Made by a program: the position numbers and the translations under genes | DNA from: an uncultured Porphyromonadaceae bacterium | GTDB taxonomy: Bacteria > Bacteroidota > Bacteroidia > Bacteroidales > Muribaculaceae | DNA length: 43,722 nucleotides | Reading direction: 5' to 3' | NCBI GenBank assembly: GCA_937901905.1 | Contig: CALDIF010000027.1 | Coordinates: 1 to 43,722 of the forward strand | Part shown: positions 38,789-43,722 of the stretch, piece after piece | How positions within the stretch are numbered: the stretch's first letter is position 1 | How the letters are laid out: every line of letters begins with the position of its first letter | The notes under the pieces: model-generated | Seen by the model: only the letters and a program-made list of their open reading frames with translations | What the model was told of the DNA's origin: nothing | Databases searched by the model: none

Positions 38789-39205
38789 TCAAAATGTTAG
38801 GAGTTTGAAATCAATTGTTACGTTCACGTAGTGTTGGTTGATGCCTTCCTCTGCGCCTGTGTGGGAGGCTCTTGCGAGGCTGAACAAATAATCCGATGAT
38901 TGCTCGTTGAGGCTGTCCACGATGGCGTTCTGCAGTGATGCTATCTCGGCAAGGCGTTCCTTGTCGGGGAGCAGTCTTCCCACGCCGGCATCAATGTCGG
39001 GGACGTAGAAGTTAATCCTCACCCGTCCTGTCTGTATCTGTTCGGCGGTGGTGTAGGGCGACACTAAAATCACGGCATCTTCCTCGGTGGAGTCCAGCGG
39101 TCGGCAGTCCTCCATGTAGAGGTCGCCGCCGATGGTGTCTGCGCCGAGGAATGCCTCCAGCACATCGTAGATGAATTGCTCTATTTCCGAGTTGTTGTGT
39201 ATCAT
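38789..39205 (-). CDS. Tail terminator-like / tail completion protein, 138 aa
   Basis: The 138-residue protein sits directly before the tube gene, where tail terminator (gpU-like) proteins are encoded. It starts with a helix (NNSEIEQFIYDVLEAFLGAD), then strands (EDAVILVSPYTTAEQIQTGRVRIN in two halves), a helix over 70-95 and a last strand (YVNVTIDFKLLTF). This alpha/beta layout fits the terminator fold. It overlaps the upstream gene by 4 bases. Assignment is from position and secondary-structure impression. Confidence 0.6.
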   Translation of the reverse strand: MIHNNSEIEQFIYDVLEAFLGADTIGGDLYMEDCRPLDSTEEDAVILVSPYTTAEQIQTGRVRINFYVPDIDAGVGRLLPDKERLAEIASLQNAIVDSLNEQSSDYLFSLARASHTGAEEGINQHYVNVTIDFKLLTF

Positions 39206-39669
39206 TTGAGATTAAACTTGCTTTTGAGCTTTGCGACCTCGCCGGTGGCGTATCGCTCGGCTGTGTCCAGCACGTTCTTGTTCATGTCCTCGACATATTG
39301 GGCGTAGGGCATTCCGGCCACCATGATGAGCTGGATGCCGCTTGTGGCTGTGATGAGCGATTCGAGGTATTTCATTCCTTCCTCTCGCCCTGTGTCGCCC
39401 TTCAGCTGTTGCCCTTTCACCTCCGTCTTGCCGAGTACCGTGTCAAAGGTGGAACGCATGACGACCGTTCCGTTGTCGACCACGGCGTAGCCTATGCTGC
39501 TGCGCAGGTTGCCTGTTCGGTCGATATAGCGTCCGTTCTTCCTCGCTTCGGTGATGGCATTCTCGCCGATCCTAATAAGGCTGACGAGGATTGCCTTCCT
39601 GAACAGGGCGATCCTCTTGTTGAAGACCGCCGTGACCTCGGCGTTGGTTGTCTTGCGCCGGATTGCCAC
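39202..39669 (-). CDS. HK97 gp10-like minor head-tail protein, 155 aa
   Basis: The open frame extends far upstream to 40212, but that part is shadow of other genes. The GTG at 39669, two bases after the TAA of the upstream gene, gives a natural protein by reinitiation. It begins MAIRRKTTNAEVTAVF, followed by a helix (ALFRKAILVSLIRIGENAITEAR) and the block GRYIDRTGNLRSSIGYAVV. This is the signature of HK97 gp10-type neck/tail-completion proteins. A tail of basic helix (GEVAKLKSKFNLK) ends it. It couples to the next gene by a 4-base overlap. Confidence 0.78.
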   Translation of the reverse strand: MAIRRKTTNAEVTAVFNKRIALFRKAILVSLIRIGENAITEARKNGRYIDRTGNLRSSIGYAVVDNGTVVMRSTFDTVLGKTEVKGQQLKGDTGREEGMKYLESLITATSGIQLIMVAGMPYAQYVEDMNKNVLDTAERYATGEVAKLKSKFNLK

Positions 39670-39671
39670 GG

Positions 39672-39989
39672 TTAGACATCGATTTGAGTTGCGCCTGTGG
39701 CGTGCAGTTGCTGGATTGCCTGCACCGGGAATGTTCCAAGTTCCACACCTCGCAGGGTGTCGGTGACCTTGATGGTTTGCGCCGTGAATGGTTGCTCCTC
39801 GATGAGGATGACCAGCTGGGTCTGCGTGAATTTGCCGTCCACGTAGCTGCCTCGCTTGTCGCTTTTCACCACCCGGATGTTGCAGGGTATCGGGTCGCCA
39901 AGGGTTTCGGTGACAGGGACGGGTCTTCCTCCGTGGAAGCCGCCACCTGTCTTCTCGACCACTTGGATTGTCCCATTCTCGATGATCAT
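39672..39989 (-). CDS. Putative head closure protein, 105 aa
   Basis: The small beta-rich protein lies between a head-tail connector and the gp10-like protein, where head closure or stopper proteins are found. Strands are visible at IQVVEKTGGGFH, PCNIRVVKSDKRG, QTQLVILIEEQPF and TIKVTDTLRGVELGTF, like the SH3-type barrel of stoppers. Its ATG shares one base with the TGA of the upstream gene. The family call is tentative. Confidence 0.6.
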   Translation of the reverse strand: MIIENGTIQVVEKTGGGFHGGRPVPVTETLGDPIPCNIRVVKSDKRGSYVDGKFTQTQLVILIEEQPFTAQTIKVTDTLRGVELGTFPVQAIQQLHATGATQIDV

Positions 39990-40318
39990 CAGAAATCCTC
40001 CCCAATGTAGCCGCCGATGTTGACTCCGAGTGCCGGGTCGTCATCGCCGATTTCCTTGAGTAATGCTTCGGCACGCTTCTTAAACCTCGACCGCTCATCC
40101 TCGCTGAAGCTGTAGCTGATTCCTCCCTGCGAAACGTTTGGGGCTTCGGCAAGGAAGAAGTAGAGCAATGCCTTGGCTTTTTTGAAGCCTTTGCTTGCTC
40201 TCGCTTCGGCATCAGCGGTTGCCTGTGGCTCGATGCCTGCCTCCTCGGCGATGTTGACGAGGGAAGCGGCAGGCATCGGGTATGCCGTCAGGCTCTTGAG
40301 TGCTTCGGTGATGGTCAT
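39989..40318 (-). CDS. Putative head-tail connector (adaptor) protein, 109 aa
   Basis: The 109-residue, mostly helical protein follows the major capsid gene by 15 bases, the place of gp6-like adaptor proteins. Helices are apparent at TITEALKSLTAY, AASLVNIAEEAGI, DAEARASKGFKKAKALLYFFLAE in two parts and DERSRFKKRAEALLKEIG. It would bind the portal ring. Assignment is from position and helix content. Confidence 0.6.
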   Translation of the reverse strand: MTITEALKSLTAYPMPAASLVNIAEEAGIEPQATADAEARASKGFKKAKALLYFFLAEAPNVSQGGISYSFSEDERSRFKKRAEALLKEIGDDDPALGVNIGGYIGEDF

Positions 40319-40333
40319 TTGCGCCGGGTTCGT

Positions 40334-41446
40334 TTAGGATGCGCCTCCGTTCCACGTTGTTGCCGCCGTGTTCAGGAAAACGAGCGAGGAGCGGTTGATG
40401 AGAGCTGCCTGCACGTATGCCTCGGCAAGGGTCACCTCCTTGGTGGGGTTCACCTCGCTGTAGACGGTGAGCTTGTAGTACTTGCCCTGCACCTGCAGTG
40501 CCTCGGTGTTCTTCACCAGAGGGACGGGCTTGTAGTAAGTCCATCCGAGCTGGGGCGTGGGCGACAGGGTCACCACGTTGGGATTCCACGGCTTGATGGT
40601 TTCGGTTTTACCGTCCTTCTTCTCGATTGTCACGTAGGTGTCAATCACGAGGATTTGCGGATAGCCGAGCTTTGCCATGTAGCTGTTGATGCTCTCGAGG
40701 GTGATCATGTCGGAGGTTACCAGCGTGAGGTCTTTTGCCTGTGGGTAGAGACGCTTTGCTGTGCTCTCCTGTGCCTGAAGCAGCACGAATGCCGCCTGCT
40801 CCATGATGGCAAACCTCGGGGTGGCGAGCCCTTTGTCCTTGATGAGCTTCTGCGCTGCGATGATGTCGCCGAGTCCGTCTGCTTGGCCGGCGTTACTCCA
40901 CACCTTCGTTGCGCCCTTGAAGTTGGTGGAGGGCACGTTGAAGTTGATGGTGTCGTCCGTGGCGTTCTCGCCATCGATCTCGCTCTTGTAGACCGCTTCG
41001 CCGCTGCAGCCGATGCGCAGGCTGTCGAGCTCGATGCGGTAGTCCATTGCCTTGTTGCAGAAGTCCACGTCATCGTAGCAGAGGTCTACGAGGTAGCGTG
41101 CGGTGGATGCGTCCTCGGTGTTGGCTGCGCTGAGAACCTTGAGGTCTTCGTACTCATTGCACTGGAGTTCGTCCTTCTCTCGGCTGACCGAAATCTTGCC
41201 GAGGTGACCGCTCCACGAGCCGACCTTCTGACGGCTCTTGATAGGAGCCTTCACGTTAAACGCCACTCTGTCGGCGGTGACGGGGATGCCCTCGTTTGCC
41301 TCGAGTCCCTTCAAGTCGAACTTGGGGGTGTACTTGAGGGGAAAGAGCTGCTGCCACGTCAGTCCGCTGCCGGGCTTGTAACTATTGACCGTTGCCTGCA
41401 TTCCGGGCACGTCAATGTCGAAGATTGGTTGATGCATATCTGCCAT
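40334..41446 (-). CDS. Major capsid protein, lambda gpE-like (Phage_cap_E)
   Basis: The 370-residue protein forms the head shell. It has an HK97-type fold pattern of the gpE branch: an N-terminal arm, LTWQQLFPLKYTPKF near 29-43, and the long helix and P-domain region 90-160. A conserved-type block follows, AIMEQAAFVLLQAQESTAKRLYPQ near 214-237, with LGYPQILVIDTYVTIEKKDG near 262-281 and a C-terminal strand pair (PTPQLGWTYYKPVPL, KYYKLTVYSEVNPTKE). It is preceded by decoration and scaffold genes as in other gpE-type modules. Confidence 0.88.
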   Translation of the reverse strand: MADMHQPIFDIDVPGMQATVNSYKPGSGLTWQQLFPLKYTPKFDLKGLEANEGIPVTADRVAFNVKAPIKSRQKVGSWSGHLGKISVSREKDELQCNEYEDLKVLSAANTEDASTARYLVDLCYDDVDFCNKAMDYRIELDSLRIGCSGEAVYKSEIDGENATDDTINFNVPSTNFKGATKVWSNAGQADGLGDIIAAQKLIKDKGLATPRFAIMEQAAFVLLQAQESTAKRLYPQAKDLTLVTSDMITLESINSYMAKLGYPQILVIDTYVTIEKKDGKTETIKPWNPNVVTLSPTPQLGWTYYKPVPLVKNTEALQVQGKYYKLTVYSEVNPTKEVTLAEAYVQAALINRSSLVFLNTAATTWNGGAS

Positions 41447-41467
41447 AGTTCAGTTCCTCCTTCTTGG

Positions 41468-42046
41468 TTAAACGAGTGCGATGCCCGGGATGAGGGCAGC
41501 GAGCTCGCTGCTGATATTTGCGGTTTCCTTGCGCAGGTTTGCGCCATTGACGAGTTTGACGAGCTGGTCGCCCTTACCTGCGAAGATGGGAGCTCCTAGC
41601 ACAAACACGGGGGCCAGGTAGGGTGCTGCCTTCACCGCCTCGGTGCTCTGTGTGGCGGCTGCGCTCGCTTGACTCGATTGGTAGAGTACGGTATCGGCTG
41701 CGATGTCCACGCCAAGGGTGACGGTGACAACATCGTAGTCCTCATTCTCGGTGTCTATGGCGGTTGCGGCTACGGCGACATCGCCGTGTGCGATGAAGTC
41801 GCCTACTGCCACACCGCTGCCCTTGGCAATCTTGATAGTGGTGTCGGTACTCTCTACGGCTGCATAGAGCCGGTAGCACTTGAATGCCTCAAGTTTGCCG
41901 CTGCTATTGTACCCTACGGGCGAAGTGGGGGGCAGGTCTGCGCCGGGGTTGACCACGAGACCGCCGCCGGGCTTCTCGGCAAAGATTTGCTCGAAATAAA
42001 TCGGGTCGTTTGCCTGTGGGTCGTTGTACTTGAAGTTTACGTCCAT
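41468..42046 (-). CDS. Head decoration / head fibre-like protein, 192 aa
   Basis: The protein lies between scaffold and major capsid genes, the place of head decoration proteins. It has an extended, Pro/Gly-rich N-terminus (AEKPGGGLVVNPGADLPP). A beta-rich middle follows (FKCYRLYAAVESTDTTIKIAKG, given as FKCYRLYAAVES and TIKIAKGSGVAVGDFIAHG), and the C-terminus has an Ala-rich stretch (QASAAATQSTEAVKAAPYLA). The GSGVAVGDFI turn is seen in small head-fibre-type proteins. Function is inferred from position. Confidence 0.68.
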   Translation of the reverse strand: MDVNFKYNDPQANDPIYFEQIFAEKPGGGLVVNPGADLPPTSPVGYNSSGKLEAFKCYRLYAAVESTDTTIKIAKGSGVAVGDFIAHGDVAVAATAIDTENEDYDVVTVTLGVDIAADTVLYQSSQASAAATQSTEAVKAAPYLAPVFVLGAPIFAGKGDQLVKLVNGANLRKETANISSELAALIPGIALV

Positions 42047-42061
42047 AGTTGTGGTTGGTTT

Positions 42062-42826
42062 TTACTTGTTGTTGATTGTCGCCTGTGTCGGCAGTCCGGC
42101 GATTGCCGGGGTGGCCGCCTCCGCTTTGGCTCGCTCATCGATGCGTGCCTGCACGGCTGGGCTGACCTTTCCCTCGGCTGGAGCTGCGCTGCCTCCCTTG
42201 GGCGTTTTGACTACTGCGCCTCGAGTTCCCACCTCTTTGGCGATTTCGGCAATCTCGGGTGTGATTTCGTCAATCCACGAGTTGAAGTCGTCATCGTCCT
42301 TGAAGGTGATGCGCTCGAAGTCTTTGCTGTAGCGTGTACGGATTCGCTCGGGTGCGTCCTTGAGTGCCTCGGCGAGCCTCGCCTTGCGTGTCGTTCCCAC
42401 TCTCTCTGCTTGCAGGGTCGCCACCTGTTGTGCGAGCTGTTCATTGGAGGCGATGAGTGCCTGCGCCCATGCCGGGGGCTGTTCCTCGCCCGACTTCTTG
42501 TCTACGGGTGTTTCCCCTCCCTTTGGAGTTACTTCTGTAGTGCCGGTCGGATTAGGCTTCGGCTCGGTATTTTCGGCGGTCTTGGGTTTGCCGTCTTTGA
42601 GTCCGTACTTGCGCTCGTAGTTGGCTACGGCGGTCTGCGTTGCCTGTGTGGCTCGGCTGTCGCCATAGCTGTCGAGAACTTGCTGGAACGAGACCGCATC
42701 TACTGCTTCCTCGATTCCATCTTCGGAGGTGACAGTCTTTGCCAGCTTGTCGGCTATCCTGTCGAGGATGGTGTCGCTCACTCCTAAAAATTTAGTTTTG
42801 AGCTGTTCAAGAATTTTCTTTTTCAT
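42062..42826 (-). CDS. Capsid scaffold protein, first gene of late operon
   Basis: The 254-residue protein is highly charged and helical with a low-complexity middle (PKTAENTEPKPNPTGTTE), typical of capsid scaffolds, and lies just before decoration and major capsid genes. A helix at 110-140 (PPAWAQALIASNEQLAQQVATL) is probable coiled coil and the C-terminus is Ala-rich. The longer ORF from 42853 is rejected because the -7 promoter element lies at 42851-42858; the start at 42826 (MKKKILEQLKTKF) leaves a short leader. It is the promoter-proximal late gene. Confidence 0.8.
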   Translation of the reverse strand: MKKKILEQLKTKFLGVSDTILDRIADKLAKTVTSEDGIEEAVDAVSFQQVLDSYGDSRATQATQTAVANYERKYGLKDGKPKTAENTEPKPNPTGTTEVTPKGGETPVDKKSGEEQPPAWAQALIASNEQLAQQVATLQAERVGTTRKARLAEALKDAPERIRTRYSKDFERITFKDDDDFNSWIDEITPEIAEIAKEVGTRGAVVKTPKGGSAAPAEGKVSPAVQARIDERAKAEAATPAIAGLPTQATINNK

Positions 42827-42850
42827 GAAATGAAACCTTTTAGTTAAGCG

Positions 42851-42880
42851 CAAAGTTACGCTTTTCCTCTGCGGCTACAA
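42851..42880 (-). promoter_or_regulatory. Late promoter of the head-tail-lysis operon
   Basis: The minus strand has TAACTTTG at 42858-42851 and TTG at 42880-42878, separated by 19 bp. It is close to the ideal Bacteroidetes promoter and drives the 24-kb run to 19219. It faces away from the plus-strand promoter 66 bases to the right. Confidence 0.8.
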
Positions 42881-42945
42881 TGCTTTGCTGTTTCCTTATT
42901 TATGTTAAAAAAACTTAAAGGTTTCAGTATTTTTCACTGTTTCGG

Positions 42946-42975
42946 TTGTTGTCTTAAAATAAAGCACTACCTTTG
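42946..42975 (+). promoter_or_regulatory. Divergent promoter for small plus-strand phage genes
   Basis: TTG at 42946-42948 and TACCTTTG at 42968-42975, with 19 bp between them, match the Bacteroidetes consensus. Transcription would start near 42983, about 50 bases before the ATG at 43032. Confidence 0.8.
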
Positions 42976-43031
42976 TGGAGTGCTTACGTTGTGAGCATTT
43001 TTAAGGTTCAATATCAAAAACTGCAACAACA

Positions 43032-43265
43032 ATGGAAAATCTCAATTATTCGACCTCTTGGATCAACAGCAATTTCTTGCTGAAGGTGTACGGCGTGGAT
43101 GCCGCCGGCTGCAAGGTGAACCGCCTTGTTGGTGTTTCGGGTCTTCTCTCGCTCATCGGGACCGACCTGTTCAACAAGTTCATCGCCCGGGCGTGCCGGG
43201 CCGGAGGTGATGTGTGTGTTTGCAAGCTCCGCCGTGGGCTTAAGGTTTCACTCTATAACAAATGA
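43032..43265 (+). CDS. Small conserved-type phage protein, 77 aa
   Basis: I do not know a function. The 77-residue protein has a Tyr/Trp-containing N-terminal strand (LNYSTSWINSNFLLKVYGVD), a helix (GVSGLLSLIGTDLFNKFIARA) and a basic C-terminal strand with CVCKLRRGLKVSLY. Proteins with this NYSTSW...CKLRRGLK layout recur, as far as I remember, in Bacteroidales mobile elements. It is first behind the divergent promoter and overlaps the next gene by 4 bases. Confidence 0.75.
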   Translation: MENLNYSTSWINSNFLLKVYGVDAAGCKVNRLVGVSGLLSLIGTDLFNKFIARACRAGGDVCVCKLRRGLKVSLYNK

Positions 43266-43564
43266 TTGTCATGAGCAAGGCTATGAATTATCTTGCGGAG
43301 GCTGTTGCTTCCCGGCTCGAGAGGGAGTTCTCTCCCTTAGCTTCTCATGAGGAGCTTGTTTCTTTTGCCGAGCCTGCCATTCTTGGCATTGCCGGCTGGC
43401 TTGATGTCTTGGATGATTGCAGGGAAAGGCAGGGGCAAGGCGGTGTGACTCGGGACGACATTGTTGGCTTCCTGAATGCCTTCGGCATCGGGGACAATGA
43501 TGTCGCTGTCGGGGCAATGTGCTGCCTGCTTCCTGTGTTCGAACATGAGAGCGAGGCGGAGTAA
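43262..43564 (+). CDS. Small phage protein, 100 aa
   Basis: I do not recognise it. The 100-residue protein (or 97, from an ATG at 43271) is acidic and helical. Its N-terminal helix is AMNYLAEAVASRLEREF, and the C-terminal half is Asp/Gly-rich (GIGDNDVAVGAM), ending HESEAE. It overlaps the preceding gene by 4 bases, so they are translated together. A GC-rich stem region follows at about 43588-43612. Function unknown; position suggests an early or accessory phage gene. Confidence 0.7.
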   Translation: MIVMSKAMNYLAEAVASRLEREFSPLASHEELVSFAEPAILGIAGWLDVLDDCRERQGQGGVTRDDIVGFLNAFGIGDNDVAVGAMCCLLPVFEHESEAE

Positions 43565-43667
43565 GGCTCATAAATCGCTCACGCTGCCGCCTGCCCTCCG
43601 GGGTGGGCGGTTGCTCAAGAAACCAAAAAGAGCCCCACACGGGGCAAAATCGTAAAAATTAACTACT

Positions 43668-43722
43668 ATGATTATAAAGGTCCGTTTCCATGATGGCTCG
43701 GAGTTCTTCTTTGGCTCTCTCG
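43668..43722 (+). CDS. Partial small phage gene at the window end
   Basis: An ATG at 43668 opens a frame running off the window, with 18 codons visible (MIIKVRFHDGSEFFFGSL). The sequence is protein-like: a strand, a DGSE turn, then aromatic residues. A small hairpin (GCCCC ACAC GGGGC, 43632-43645) precedes it. It probably continues the plus-strand run. Confidence 0.55.
   Translation, partial: MIIKVRFHDGSEFFFGSL

Larger units (their letters stand above)
17221..43722. mobile_element. Siphovirus-type prophage, right part outside the window
   Basis: From the integrase at 17321 to the end of the window nearly all genes are phage genes: integrase, lysis, tail and head modules and small early-type ORFs. 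The left border must lie between the lipoprotein gene (about 17100) and the integrase start. The right border, terminase, portal and replication genes are not in the window, so its attachment repeats cannot be defined. Head and tail genes follow the lambda-like long-tailed order on the minus strand. Confidence 0.9.

Noticed and set aside
39670..40212. N-terminal extension of the gp10-like ORF
   Set aside because: The upstream 180 residues are Arg/His/Pro-rich shadow of the head-closure and connector genes; the GTG at 39669 right after the upstream stop gives a natural start.
1..43722. CRISPR arrays, rRNA, complete tRNA genes, insertion sequences
   Set aside because: No regularly spaced repeats, no rRNA-like sequence, no full cloverleaf and no transposase ORF were seen.

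Overview
The window looks like a chromosome segment of a Bacteroidales bacterium (possibly Muribaculaceae-like; inferred, not proven). Nearly every promoter I could recognise is of the Bacteroidetes type (TTG, 19-21 bp, TAnnTTTG). Start codons lack Shine-Dalgarno sequences. Several proteins are typical of gut Bacteroidales: secreted CarboxypepD_reg-like proteins, a Bacteroidales-style tyrosine recombinase, and lectin-fold phage tail proteins.

Layout. (1) 1-5.6 kb is host backbone on the minus strand: uracil-DNA glycosylase, secreted proteins, a lipoprotein and a BASS-family transporter. Among them sit an isolated P22-like phage portal gene and a small partner ORF (1.59-3.30 kb). (2) 5.7-9.9 kb is an AT-rich restriction-modification island: two C5-cytosine methyltransferases and an HNH endonuclease in one operon. 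It lies between two direct copies of a 21-bp repeat. The right copy supplies the start codon of a response regulator that has lost its N-terminus. (3) 10.4-16.9 kb is host backbone again: an AraC regulator divergent from a ferritin-like/DoxX/flavin-binding/winged-helix operon, a secreted protein, an MFS exporter and guanine deaminase. A short lipoprotein gene follows at the edge of the prophage.

(4) From about 17.2 kb to the right end is a siphovirus-type prophage that continues past the window. A plus-strand integrase is followed by one long minus-strand late operon of about 24 kb. It runs from a strong promoter at 42.86 kb to a terminator at 19.2 kb. In transcription order it encodes scaffold, decoration protein, gpE-type major capsid, head-tail joining proteins, tail tube, tail assembly chaperone with a -1 frameshift, tape measure, distal tail protein, tail tip, two small proteins, an 1875-residue receptor-binding protein, and lysis genes (holin, amidase, two-TM protein). 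A divergent promoter at 42.95 kb drives small plus-strand genes. Terminase and phage portal are not in the window.

Main discovery candidate: the 3' end of the 1875-residue tail protein carries the marks of a diversity-generating retroelement (DGR) target. It has a lectin-fold C-terminus, a run of codons that all end in C as expected for mutagenised AAC codons, and an 8-bp-stem/4-nt-loop hairpin just after the stop. Directly beyond lies a fragment resembling the C-terminus of a DGR reverse transcriptase. No template repeat or intact reverse transcriptase is visible, so this looks like a decayed or internally deleted DGR.
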